Below, piece by piece: positions 55,418 through 64,000 of a stretch of 64,000 nt of DNA. The notes under the pieces are model-generated. The model was given only the letters and a program-made list of their open reading frames with translations, was not told the origin of the DNA and searched no databases. How positions within the stretch are numbered: the first letter of the stretch is position 1; every line of letters starts with the position of its first letter. Both the position numbers and the translations under genes were made by a program. Source of the DNA: Acinetobacter genomosp. 15BJ (GTDB taxonomy: Bacteria; Pseudomonadota; Gammaproteobacteria; Pseudomonadales; Moraxellaceae); the NCBI RefSeq assembly GCF_000400715.1, contig NZ_KE007347.1, positions 124,001-188,000 of the forward strand. Reading direction: 5' to 3'.

Positions 55418-58057
55418 TTAAGATTTCAGAGCAGCTTTGAGTGAATAAAGCTGCTCTAATGCCTGACGTGGTGTTAAATCATCGACATCAATTTGATGTA
55501 ATAATTCTAAAGCAGGTGATGGTTTTTCAACCTCAATAACTCGCTCGATAACTTGAGTTTCGATCTCATGTTCAACAGCACTAAACAAATCATTCTGCAC
55601 GCTACTTTGTAAATGTTGATGCTGTTGTTTTTCCAGAATCTTCAAGCGCTTTTGTGCTTCTTTAATCACGTTGGCAGGGATACCGGCTAACTTGGCAACC
55701 TGTAAACCATGACTTTGACTCGCTGGGCCATGTTGAACTTTATGCAGCAAAATCAAATTGCCATTTAGTTCTTGTGCGGTAACATGATAGTTATCAATGC
55801 CCGCTTCGCCACCCAATTCAGTCAACTCAAAGTAATGTGTTGCGAATAGGCAGAGGCATTTCACCCGTTTGGTTAAATCAACCACACAGGCCCAAGCCAA
55901 GGAAAGACCGTCATAAGTACTGGTACCACGACCAACCTCATCCATCAAGACTAAAGATTGACTGGTCGCATGGTGCAAAATCTGAGAGGTTTCAGTCATC
56001 TCGACCATAAAGGTAGATTTACCTGTCGATAAATCATCGGCAGAACCAATACGAGTAAAGATACGGTCAATCGAACCTAGTTTTGCCGATTTAGCGGGTA
56101 CAAAACTACCGCAATAGGCAAGTAGGCTAATCAAGGCGGTCTGACGCATAAAGGTCGATTTACCCCCCATGTTTGGTCCTGTAATAATCGCCATGCGATG
56201 TTGGCTATCTAGGAAGGTATCATTCGGGGTGAATGGGGCTTTATTCAAAGCCTCGACGACAGGATGGCGACCTGCCTGAATTTTGATACTGGTTTCAGGT
56301 GTATATTCAGGTCTAGCCCAATTATTGAGTCGAGCTTGATGTGCAAAGTTTGCCAGCACATCAATATAGGCAATTGCAGCACTCATCATCTGTAAATGCG
56401 CAATGTTTTGACGCAATTCATCTAATAATGATTCAAATAAAAGTTTTTCACGGGCGAGGGCACGTGACTCGCTAGAAAGAACTTTATCTTCAAAACCTTT
56501 CAGTTCTGGCGTGATATAACGCTCAGCATTTTTAAGGGTTTGACGACGAATATAGTCTGCTGGTGCTTGTTCTGCCTGCGCACGGGTGAGTTCAATATAA
56601 TAGCCACTGACACGGTTGTAGCCAATTTTTAGGGTATTGATCCCAGTACGTTCACGCTCTTTAATCTCCAAGTCAATCAGGAATTGTCCAGCATGATCAC
56701 GGATTTTACGTAACTCATCCAGTTCATCATCATAACCTTCTGCAATTACATTGCCATCACGTAGTAATACTGGTGGACTTTCAACAATTGCAGCCATCAG
56801 ATGTTGATGCAGACTCTTAAAGTCACCAAGTTCTTCATCTAATTGAATTAATAATTTAGATTGCTGGGTTTTTAAAACAGGATCTAAGGCATGGCGTAGA
56901 AAAGGGATTTGTGCACAAGCCTGACGTAGTTGCACCAAATCTCGCGGACGAGCGCTGCCTAACGCAACACGACTCAGTACACGTTCAATATCGCCAATTT
57001 CTTTTAAAACTAAACGAAGTGGTGATTCATGATAGCCCTTTAACAATTGTTCAGTTGCATCAAGACGCGCATCTAAAACAGCAGTATCACGAATAGGCTG
57101 CATTAACGTACGGCTCAGTAAGCGTCCGCCCATCGCTGTTTGACAATCATTAATCAATTGGAACAGCGATGTACCATGATCAAATAGTGGTTCAATAATT
57201 TCTAAATTGCGACGTGTGATTGGGTCAAGTGCAATGAAGTCGGTACTTTGTTCAATTTGAATTGAACGAATATGTGGTAAAGCTGTTTTTTGGGTTTCTT
57301 TCGCATAGTGAATCAACGCCGCGGCAGCAGCTTTCGCGAGAGGAATCGGATCTAATCCAAAACCAGATAAGGTTGAAACACTCAACTGATCGCACAACGT
57401 TTTTTGCGCATTATTTAAATTAAAATCAACGTTTGGACGTTTGGTGATTGGACAGTCCAGATTTTTCTTAATTTGTTCAATAATATTTTTATCAATAAGA
57501 TCTTCATCAATCAGGATTTCGCTTGGCATTAAACGCGCCAGCTCAATTGCGAGTTGTTCAGGTTTATAGTCTTGTTGTTGAACTTTAAAAATACCTGCGC
57601 TCAGATCGAGTAAGGCAAAACCAATTTGATTTTGTTGAATACACAGTGCGACCAGATTTGATGATTGGTAACTACCAAGCAGCGCATCATCGGTTAAGGT
57701 ACCAGGCGTTAAAATACGGACAACTTTACGTTCAACAGGGCCTTTACCTGTGACTTCACCCACTTGTTCACAGATCGCGACTGTACGCCCAGCTTTGACT
57801 AAACGCGCGAGATAACCTTCTGCTGCGTGATAAGGAACGCCAGCCATAGGAATCGGTTGACCGCTGGCTTTGCCACGATGGGTGAGGGTGATACCTAAAA
57901 GTTTGGCTGCTAAATGTGCATCTTCAAAGAATAGCTCGTAAAAGTCACCCATACGGTAGAACAGCAATGCATGCTGATAGTCTGTTTTGACTTTGAGATA
58001 CTGCTGCATCATTGGGGTGTGGTTTGAAAGGTCTGCTATGCTATTATTATCATTCAT
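55418..58057 (-). CDS. mutS: DNA mismatch repair protein MutS
   Basis: Recognises mismatches and starts repair. The 879-residue protein has the N-terminal clamp motif ([15 protein letters not shown], the Phe-x-Glu mismatch-contact region), lever and core domains and a C-terminal ATPase with Walker [14 protein letters not shown] and the [12 protein letters not shown] signature. Length agrees with E. coli (853). The ATG at 58057 has AAGGA upstream; an in-frame TTG eight codons earlier is not preferred. An integrated element begins just upstream of it. Confidence 0.97.
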   Translation of the reverse strand: MNDNNSIADLSNHTPMMQQYLKVKTDYQHALLFYRMGDFYELFFEDAHLAAKLLGITLTHRGKASGQPIPMAGVPYHAAEGYLARLVKAGRTVAICEQVGEVTGKGPVERKVVRILTPGTLTDDALLGSYQSSNLVALCIQQNQIGFALLDLSAGIFKVQQQDYKPEQLAIELARLMPSEILIDEDLIDKNIIEQIKKNLDCPITKRPNVDFNLNNAQKTLCDQLSVSTLSGFGLDPIPLAKAAAAALIHYAKETQKTALPHIRSIQIEQSTDFIALDPITRRNLEIIEPLFDHGTSLFQLINDCQTAMGGRLLSRTLMQPIRDTAVLDARLDATEQLLKGYHESPLRLVLKEIGDIERVLSRVALGSARPRDLVQLRQACAQIPFLRHALDPVLKTQQSKLLIQLDEELGDFKSLHQHLMAAIVESPPVLLRDGNVIAEGYDDELDELRKIRDHAGQFLIDLEIKERERTGINTLKIGYNRVSGYYIELTRAQAEQAPADYIRRQTLKNAERYITPELKGFEDKVLSSESRALAREKLLFESLLDELRQNIAHLQMMSAAIAYIDVLANFAHQARLNNWARPEYTPETSIKIQAGRHPVVEALNKAPFTPNDTFLDSQHRMAIITGPNMGGKSTFMRQTALISLLAYCGSFVPAKSAKLGSIDRIFTRIGSADDLSTGKSTFMVEMTETSQILHHATSQSLVLMDEVGRGTSTYDGLSLAWACVVDLTKRVKCLCLFATHYFELTELGGEAGIDNYHVTAQELNGNLILLHKVQHGPASQSHGLQVAKLAGIPANVIKEAQKRLKILEKQQHQHLQSSVQNDLFSAVEHEIETQVIERVIEVEKPSPALELLHQIDVDDLTPRQALEQLYSLKAALKS

Positions 58058-58162
58058 TGTTGTTAAGTCCTTTATTTTCAATGTATTTAATAGTGTTTAA
58101 CATAAACAGAATATCCGAAGGTGTAGGAGAAAATCTAAGCAAATACAGCCTAAGCCAAAACA

Positions 58163-58186
58163 TTAGTGTAGGTTTTAGTGTAGGTT
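58163..58186. repeat. two tandem copies of TTAGTGTAGGTT
   Basis: Exact 12-base tandem repeat 96 bases before the integrase start; CTAAGC is also repeated at about 58135 and 58151. Such repeats beside integrase genes are often arm-type binding sites or part of attL. Confidence 0.6.
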
Positions 58187-58282
58187 GTTTTAGTTTAAAC
58201 TAGCCATCATTCCTTATCAATAATTGGAAAATGGACAGCTTGAAAGGATAACAAATAATTCAGTCTTTCTGTGAGGATTAAA

Positions 58283-59644
58283 GTGGTTCGTTCAATAGAG
58301 CAACAAACAACAATTAAAAAAGCACTTTCAGCTAAGGCGATAGAGAAGATGAAGGTGGGTGATCCTGATAAATCTGATATTGGGGAATATGTGGGGCTGC
58401 GGGTGCATTGCGGCAAAACGGGAATGAAGACCTTTTTCTACCGTTATCGTAGTCCTGTGGATGACTCGATCAAACAATATAAGATCGGAAATTTCCCTCA
58501 AGTTACATTGGCGGAAGCAAGGATAGAACTGATTCGTTTAAAAGCTGAAAGGAATCAGGGGATTTGTCCAAAACATAAAAAAGAACAGGAAAAGCTTCAA
58601 CAACAGCTTGAGCAAGAGCATGTACAGAAAGATATATCTCAACTTACTGTACATGACATGATTGAGATGTACTTGACCGAAGTAATTGAAGATCACTGGA
58701 TTACTGACCCTCGAACAGGGGAAAGGAAAAAGGTCTTGGGTGTGCGTAAGCCCAAAGGTCAAGCTGAAACACGGCGAACCTTGTATGGAGATGCGGTACG
58801 GGTTTTGGGAAATCGAGTTGCTTTGGAAGTAACTCGAAAAGATGTGGTAGCTTTAACCAAAGAAATTATTGATCGTGGTTCCAATGTGCAGGCTGGACGG
58901 GTATTGTCCGAGTTAACGTTGGCTTATGAATATACCATCGGGTTAGAGCGATTCCCTGCCAATTTTGCCAATCCTGCCTTATTAGCCAAAATGAGTATCA
59001 AGCAATCAAGGCTAAAAGTAACCTGTAAAAAGGGTACACGAGTTTTAAATGATCAGGAATTAAAACGTGTATTGGCTTGGTTGCCAACATCAGGATTTAC
59101 AACACATCAAAAACATATCCTTTATTTAACGTTGTGGACAGGTTGCCGTACTGGAGAATTGTGTGATGCACAATGGAGCGATTTTGATTTAGATCGAGGT
59201 ATATGGCATCTAAAAGCTTCAAAAAATAGCACTGAGCGTTATGTTCAGTTATCAACCCAATGCCTTAATTTCTTATACTCATTCTACAAACCTGATCAGA
59301 AATATTTATTCGCTTCGAGTCGAACAGGGCTTCCTATTCAGCAAAAGTCTTTGAGTGAAATGAAATGGCAACTGAAGAATCCAGAGAAAGTTCAAACGAA
59401 ATATCGTGCTGAGCAACTTTGGTTAGAAAATATGGATGATTGGAATCCACATGATTTACGGCGGACGGTTAGAACAGGATTGTCTAGGTTAGGCTGTCCT
59501 ACAGATATTGCAGAAGCAGTTCTAGGGCATTCCAAAAAGGGAATTGAGGGAACGTACAACCTGCATAATTATGAAGCGGAATGTGCGGAGTGGTTGCAGA
59601 AATGGGCGAATTACTTGGATAGCATCATGAAAATCAATCATTAA
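58283..59644 (+). CDS. int: tyrosine recombinase/integrase with DUF4102 N-terminus
   Basis: Site-specific integrase, 453 residues from the GTG at 58283 (GAGGA 6 bases upstream). An N-terminal DUF4102-type DNA-binding domain (LRVHCGKTGMKTFFYRYR), a core-binding domain around residues 110-210, and a catalytic domain with Arg289 (TGCRTGELCDAQW), His390/Arg393 (PHDLRRT), His416 (GHSKKG) and Tyr425 (EGTYN). All five catalytic positions are present, so it should be active. Confidence 0.93.
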   Translation: MVRSIEQQTTIKKALSAKAIEKMKVGDPDKSDIGEYVGLRVHCGKTGMKTFFYRYRSPVDDSIKQYKIGNFPQVTLAEARIELIRLKAERNQGICPKHKKEQEKLQQQLEQEHVQKDISQLTVHDMIEMYLTEVIEDHWITDPRTGERKKVLGVRKPKGQAETRRTLYGDAVRVLGNRVALEVTRKDVVALTKEIIDRGSNVQAGRVLSELTLAYEYTIGLERFPANFANPALLAKMSIKQSRLKVTCKKGTRVLNDQELKRVLAWLPTSGFTTHQKHILYLTLWTGCRTGELCDAQWSDFDLDRGIWHLKASKNSTERYVQLSTQCLNFLYSFYKPDQKYLFASSRTGLPIQQKSLSEMKWQLKNPEKVQTKYRAEQLWLENMDDWNPHDLRRTVRTGLSRLGCPTDIAEAVLGHSKKGIEGTYNLHNYEAECAEWLQKWANYLDSIMKINH

Positions 59645-59988
59645 AAAGCTATATCAGGATTCAAACCTTTAAAATTTTTATTTAGATATTCTTAATAATT
59701 ACTTGGTTGTAACTGTTTCCTTGAAATTAAACACAGGCTTTAGATTCAATCTTAATTAATTTTCACTGACCCTCATTAGCTGAATATTGAAAAGGCATGA
59801 GAGAATATTTTCATCTTATTTGTCTCAACATTATCAACACAAATATGAATTATTTTTTAGTTGATATTTTGTTTGCTTAGTCGTTTTTTTGAAAAAATAA
59901 TGGTTTTGAAAAAATGTGATTAATAGTAACTTTTTGGATATAATTTATATACTGTAATGGCTGATTTTACTTGTTTAGAGCATAGATT
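59645..59988. promoter_or_regulatory. gap between integrase and the 794-residue gene
   Basis: 344 bases of very AT-rich DNA without a gene. TATAAT-like sequence near 59938 and TATACT near 59946 are possible -10 boxes; no good -35 partner is evident. Confidence 0.45.
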
Positions 59989-62373
59989 ATGAAAATAATA
60001 GAAATAAAAAAAGAGGATATTTTTAAAATTTTAAGTCAGCGTGCTCAACGGTCAGTGAGAAATCTGAAAGATGAGAATTTCGATCAATCGTTATTTTTCC
60101 ACGAATCAGTTCAGGTCCTGAAAAACATAGAATTTTTTGTTGATAACATCTTTGATCGCGTGATAACAAGCCTTAGTATCTATGAAGAGGCAGTCAAAAA
60201 TAATGATCAAAAGCGGCTTGATAAGATACATGCAACTTTCAGTACATTACGTTTTCATCGCAATATGATGAAATTACCGAATGTACGATTTAGTGATAAT
60301 TTTAATATTTTTAAAAAAATCTACATAAATCCAGAAATCCCAAAAAAATTACAGCAACGACTTTGGATGGCAGGAGTGACTGATCTGGAAGAGTTGCACT
60401 TACTTAACCAGTCATTTTTTCAAATTGATGACATTAATATTGCAATCGATAGAAATTGGAATGTAGACAGTTTTCCTAAAGAAAAGTGCTTTGATGGTAT
60501 ATCTAAAATTCAAGAGCAAGACGAGCACAATTACATTTCTAGAGGGGAAAAAAGAAAAGAAAGACTGGATCATTTAGGGAAGATGTATCAATCATTTGAT
60601 TTTTTGCTTGAACAACTAGGCAGTGTGTATGTTCTTTGTGTAGATGTTCGATTTATCAATTCTTATCAAAACCGCAATACCTATAACTTCGAGAATTTTT
60701 TTAGTCTCATTTATCAACAGACTCAATTGATAGGTAATATTTTACAATGCTTACCCAACTTTGTTCGTGCAAATACAAAATTTGAGCATGATTTTCATTT
60801 AGGCGTGAATTTGCATTGTATTCTCATTTTTAAGCATTCTCCGAAATTTGATGAACAAGGTTTGGTTGATCAGTTGCAATATCTGTTTGATTTATACTTT
60901 AGAAACCAATTTTACATACAGGTACGGAACTGGAATGAAGTTGTTCGTAGAAACTTTTCAAATAAAGCAGTTGGACATATAGGTAAGGCGAATCAGGGCA
61001 AGATTGAGCATTTTAAGTATTGGATTTTGAGTTATTTTGCTTCAGTGGATCGCTATATCAAGTTGGAGCGTATTAATGATACAGATGGACAACCTTACGA
61101 AATTAATTTTAATTTGGATGTGTTGAATTGTGCTATACCTCAAGTTATGGATGTGATTGTAGTTGATCCTAAACCAGCACTTAAATTTCAACAATTAGTC
61201 ACACAAACAGATGAAAAGAAAATTTGGTCTACTCGCCAATTGTCAAAGAAAATCAAAATACACATAGAGTTGGCTGAATTGTATTACAGTGAGCGATTTG
61301 CTGATAACCAATGTTTAAAACAATATTTACTGGATTTTGAAATTATGGCTGCAATGTTGCAGCAGAGTTTTGAGCAGCCATTTTTAATCCCTATATTGCC
61401 ATCAGATCAGACGTTAACTGACAAAGCGCTTCGGAAATGTTTGAGTCTGACTGGTAAGCGGCTATTGTCGTTGTTGAAACGTAGTAGCTTACTGAACCAA
61501 TTGTCACTGGACGATAAAAAACGAAATGTCAGTTTGAATGCACTATTAATGTTTGAAAATTTGAACTTTTCCACAAATACACTAATCCTTCATGAATTAT
61601 TAACTATTGATATTGCTAAATATATTAATAAATTTGCAGTCTTTTTGTATGAACTCCAACATAAGCCGATGAACAGCATTTTTTTAACATCTGAACATAA
61701 TACTGATTTTAAAATGTGTCTTGAGAACAATTCGGACACATTAAGTTTATATCTTGATCACAAGCGGAAGGTCTGTAATAAGCGTTTAGCGAGTTCACAA
61801 AAATATATTCAGCAGCTTTTAACAGAAGACATTTATTTAGTGCATGTGAAGCTAAGTTGTGAATTGAACAGTGGTGTGTTGAACCAAGACAATTTCTCAA
61901 AAGTATTTACTAGTTTTTTAAGAATGGGAAAACGTGCTAAACCTCTCAAATGGTTGTTAGGTTACTTGGGCTTATGGCAATTAGATGCTCATAATAATCC
62001 ATATGTGGATATATACATGTTTCTTGAAAAAGGCTGTGAGAAACAGGTGAGTCATATTGAACAATTGCTATCAGAATATTGGAATAATTTTATTAAAGAA
62101 AAGTGCATAAATTTCTTAGGTGTACCGAGTACAAATATCAGACATGCATCAATTGAGTTGCTGCCCATATATCGTTCCAGATCTGAATACGTTGAAAGTG
62201 TTTTATTGATTCAGGTTAAAGATAAACATGCCCATAAATTCATTTTGGAAACTCTAATCAAATTTATTGTGTATCGTGATCTGTTTCAGCTTGCTAGCCA
62301 AAAAGATGTGCCAAAGGTACTGATCAAAGGATCTAAGATAAAAAATGATAATAGTCGTAGTCAAAAAAATTAA
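59989..62373 (+). CDS. 794-residue protein with two degenerate Gp2/YagK-type replication modules
   Basis: I did not recognise it as a whole, but two parts resemble the 318-residue protein downstream. Module A (about 210-356) has VYVLCVDVRF, VNLHCILIF where the neighbour has YHCHLLLIY, and Tyr349-x5-Arg-Tyr356 (YFASVDRY) where the neighbour has YLVNPEKY. Module B (about 612-775) has IYLVHVKL, LLGYLGLWQLDAHNNPYVDIY and SEYWNNFIKE. The His-x-His pair is Asn274-x-His276 in A and Val673-x-Ile675 in B, so neither should be catalytic. N-terminal 200 residues and the 360-610 segment are unrelated helical sequence. Possibly an inactive partner of the active protein. Confidence 0.7.
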   Translation: MKIIEIKKEDIFKILSQRAQRSVRNLKDENFDQSLFFHESVQVLKNIEFFVDNIFDRVITSLSIYEEAVKNNDQKRLDKIHATFSTLRFHRNMMKLPNVRFSDNFNIFKKIYINPEIPKKLQQRLWMAGVTDLEELHLLNQSFFQIDDINIAIDRNWNVDSFPKEKCFDGISKIQEQDEHNYISRGEKRKERLDHLGKMYQSFDFLLEQLGSVYVLCVDVRFINSYQNRNTYNFENFFSLIYQQTQLIGNILQCLPNFVRANTKFEHDFHLGVNLHCILIFKHSPKFDEQGLVDQLQYLFDLYFRNQFYIQVRNWNEVVRRNFSNKAVGHIGKANQGKIEHFKYWILSYFASVDRYIKLERINDTDGQPYEINFNLDVLNCAIPQVMDVIVVDPKPALKFQQLVTQTDEKKIWSTRQLSKKIKIHIELAELYYSERFADNQCLKQYLLDFEIMAAMLQQSFEQPFLIPILPSDQTLTDKALRKCLSLTGKRLLSLLKRSSLLNQLSLDDKKRNVSLNALLMFENLNFSTNTLILHELLTIDIAKYINKFAVFLYELQHKPMNSIFLTSEHNTDFKMCLENNSDTLSLYLDHKRKVCNKRLASSQKYIQQLLTEDIYLVHVKLSCELNSGVLNQDNFSKVFTSFLRMGKRAKPLKWLLGYLGLWQLDAHNNPYVDIYMFLEKGCEKQVSHIEQLLSEYWNNFIKEKCINFLGVPSTNIRHASIELLPIYRSRSEYVESVLLIQVKDKHAHKFILETLIKFIVYRDLFQLASQKDVPKVLIKGSKIKNDNSRSQKN

Positions 62374-62385
62374 CTTTAGCTTGAC

Positions 62386-62431
62386 TCGGTTAGGTTAAGC
62401 CATGTGATTTATGCTCAGGCGGTCTAACCGA
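62386..62431. repeat. inverted repeat TCGGTTAG / CTAACCGA before the 318-residue gene
   Basis: Perfect 8-base arms separated by 30 bases, immediately after the 794-residue gene. It may be an origin-like or regulatory structure. The remaining 62432-62614 holds only the shared GTGATATGAA element. Confidence 0.5.
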
Positions 62432-62614
62432 TTTGCTGTCGAGTTGTAGATTGGCCTTAGCGGGTTATTAAAGTTATTATATCTATTATTAATTATATAC
62501 TTATCAAAATTTTATTTTACTATCGATTGATTCTTTACTCATATATATGGGTAAACAAGTAAAGAACTACAGACATGACTGTGATATGAATCCTAACATG
62601 ATGAGTATCACGAC

Positions 62615-63571
62615 ATGAATTTGACTACAGTTCTTTGGAATGAATCCAGTATTTGTACTGCGATTGAAGACTTTGTTTATGATGTCTGTTTTGAACAGAT
62701 GGATGAACAACAATTCAAACAAACATTGAGTACATTATATGAAGCTTTTCAGCATTTCTATTCAGCACAGCTTCACTACGCTGACTCCATCCAGTATTTT
62801 ATTCAGTGTAAGTATTGGATTGATCATTTTCTGAATGGCCTATCTGCATCACATATCTTGAATTTTAATATTCAACAGGTTCAAACCCTATGCTGTGTAC
62901 TCAGCCAATATAAATATGATTATTGGAATGAACATGCTCGCTTTATTCAGCAAGAAGAGCAGAATCGAATTTCACTACATCAGTATCTGACTAAACTCTT
63001 TACACATTATTCTGAACTGTTGTTTGTACGTGTGGATTTGGGCTATCTCAAAGAGCAACAGGTTTATATGGGTATCGAGAATGTTCAACAACATATGAGC
63101 ATTTTAAGAAATCGTATCGCAAATCAAGATGGATGTTTCATGGGATTACAAGGATATGCATGGGCATTAGAGCAGGGTGAAAATAAAGGCTATCATTGCC
63201 ACTTATTGCTGATCTATGATCCATCAAAACGACAGAATGACTGGTATCTCGCTGATCAGGTTTGGCAAATGTGGAATAGTATTACGGGTAATACTGGCGT
63301 GCACTTTAATTGTAATACTACGGAATATAAGCAGCAGTTTATGCGGAATGATCGCTTAGGGGTAGGACCTATTCGGTGCAGTAATCCCGTGGAAGTAAGT
63401 AACGCCTTGAATGCTGCCATGTATCTGGTCAATCCTGAAAAGTATGCACAGCATCTACGAGCAAAGATACCGTATATGCGTAGCTTTGGTACAGGTCAAT
63501 TTGAAGTGCATTGGCGTAGAGGTGTTGCCCAAACCTTGCAGCGATGTGGATTTAAGTCAAACAACGATTAA
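62615..63571 (+). CDS. Inovirus Gp2/YagK-YfjJ-type replication protein (HUH-like)
   Basis: A 318-residue protein that fits the YagK/YfjJ C-terminal (Inovirus Gp2) family. An N-terminal region (AIEDFVYDVCF, QQFKQTL, HYADSIQYF) is shared with the next gene. From about residue 134 come LFVRVDLGYL, GYAWALEQGENKGYHCHLLLIYD with His194-Cys195-His196 as the HUH-type metal pair, and MYLVNPEKY with Tyr270 and Tyr277 as candidate nucleophiles. Such proteins in filamentous phages and satellites start rolling-circle replication; activity here is inferred from the motifs. GTGATATGAA lies 25 bases before the start. Confidence 0.82.
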   Translation: MNLTTVLWNESSICTAIEDFVYDVCFEQMDEQQFKQTLSTLYEAFQHFYSAQLHYADSIQYFIQCKYWIDHFLNGLSASHILNFNIQQVQTLCCVLSQYKYDYWNEHARFIQQEEQNRISLHQYLTKLFTHYSELLFVRVDLGYLKEQQVYMGIENVQQHMSILRNRIANQDGCFMGLQGYAWALEQGENKGYHCHLLLIYDPSKRQNDWYLADQVWQMWNSITGNTGVHFNCNTTEYKQQFMRNDRLGVGPIRCSNPVEVSNALNAAMYLVNPEKYAQHLRAKIPYMRSFGTGQFEVHWRRGVAQTLQRCGFKSNND

Positions 63572-63624
63572 AAAACTACGGCACTCCTAGTGATATGAAC
63601 CAATAACCTAGGATGTGTTTTCTC

Positions 63625-64000
63625 ATGACGACCTACAATGAAGCTCAAACCTTTTGTGAAATTGAAAAATTTATCAAGGAGGTGGTGGATGACCAAATCA
63701 GTTGTGAACAATTCAAGCAACAAATTGTTCCTTTAATCATCAAGTCTAGACGTTTCTTTATTGCTGGTTATGACTATGTTGATTCCATCATTATTTTTAA
63801 GCTGATTGAACGAGCCTTGTTTCAAGCAAATAAATATAGATTGTATGAAAATATTTATGATCTGCCCGATCATGTGATTGAGTCGATGATTGCTGATATC
63901 CAGTCGCAATTTGAACGGATACAGGACGGTCATCAATACGACCAAAAAAAGAATAAGGCTGAAACGAAGAAGGTCGAACGCTTCTTATTGAATACCATGC
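63625..64000 (+). CDS. third Gp2/YagK-like gene, cut by window edge
   Basis: An ATG (MTTYNEAQTFCEIEKF) opens a frame that runs past the window end, with 125 codons visible. It is homologous to the N-terminus of the 318-residue protein: EIEKFIKEVV against AIEDFVYDVC, EQFKQQ against QQFKQT, YDYVDSI against HYADSI. The catalytic part lies beyond the edge. It has the same GTGATATGAA element at the same distance upstream. Confidence 0.75.
   Translation, partial: MTTYNEAQTFCEIEKFIKEVVDDQISCEQFKQQIVPLIIKSRRFFIAGYDYVDSIIIFKLIERALFQANKYRLYENIYDLPDHVIESMIADIQSQFERIQDGHQYDQKKNKAETKKVERFLLNTM

Larger units (their letters stand above)
58060..64000 (+). mobile_element. integrated element, left end (right end outside the window)
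   Basis: From the mutS 5' side to the window edge: a tyrosine integrase, a repeat-bearing left flank, and three consecutive genes of a replication-protein-like family, none of them core functions. Coding is all on the plus strand and more AT-rich than the core genes. The exact left boundary and the attachment site cannot be set without the right end. Confidence 0.75.

Noticed and set aside
63733..63945. 70-codon minus-strand frame near the right edge
   Set aside because: Antisense to the third replication-like gene, which is supported by homology to its neighbour.
1..64000. CRISPR array, rRNA operon or insertion sequence
   Set aside because: I saw no regularly spaced repeats of the right size, no rRNA-like stretch and no transposase frame; a tool-based repeat search was not possible.

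Overview
The window is chromosomal DNA of a low-GC gammaproteobacterium, almost certainly an Acinetobacter species. The left edge carries rubA-rubB-esterase-oxyR, the gene order known from Acinetobacter baylyi ADP1, and the housekeeping proteins (LysS, EF-Ts, MutS, KdsD/KdsC/LptCAB, 7Fe ferredoxin, long-form isocitrate lyase) fit that genus. Most of the window is ordinary core genome; the last 6 kb is the start of an integrated element.

Layout. 1-3370: oxyR (3' end cut by the window edge), an alpha/beta hydrolase, rubredoxin reductase and rubredoxin on the minus strand. 3719-13119: a SRPBCC protein, lysS, a Wzi-like outer-membrane protein, cysD-cysN for sulfate activation (with a small coupled ORF just before cysD), an EamA exporter, and small conserved proteins including an L7/L12-like domain with a membrane tail. 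13157-22103: a CNNM/CorC-type membrane protein, a LysR regulator divergent from aceA, adjacent iron and manganese superoxide dismutases, a Nif3-like protein and a DegS-like protease. 22306-28531: an MFS exporter (with a coupled 44-residue membrane ORF) divergent from its likely TetR repressor, then a porin, a NarK-type nitrate transporter and an OmpW-type porin. 28738-32114: map divergent from rpsB-tsf, and an NlpE-like lipoprotein.

33038-37836 is a four-gene archaic (Csu-like) chaperone-usher pilus operon whose chaperone gene is frameshifted. 38103-44938: tRNA-Gly, cysS, an NCS1 permease and the kdsD-kdsC-lptC-lptA-lptB LPS operon. 45285-50106 is a LapE/LapB/LapC-like type I secretion operon whose TolC-like gene carries an in-frame TAA. 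50198-58057: YigZ, a hexapeptide acyltransferase, a two-domain universal stress protein, an O-methyltransferase, an M15-like lipoprotein, fdxA, a GNAT protein that probably starts at AUU, and mutS.

58060 to the right edge is an integrated element: a tyrosine integrase, then three consecutive genes that I read as relatives of the Inovirus Gp2/YagK-YfjJ replication-protein family. The first (794 residues) appears to hold two diverged copies of the fold that have lost the His-x-His motif, the second (318 residues) keeps His-Cys-His, and the third runs off the window.

The most interesting regulatory signal is upstream of the nitrate transporter: a perfect sigma-54 promoter match followed within a few bases of the expected transcript start by two hairpins with hexanucleotide loops carrying A at position 1 and G at position 4, the signature of an RNA bound by an ANTAR antiterminator (NasR/NasT type). 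No CRISPR array, rRNA or insertion sequence was seen.
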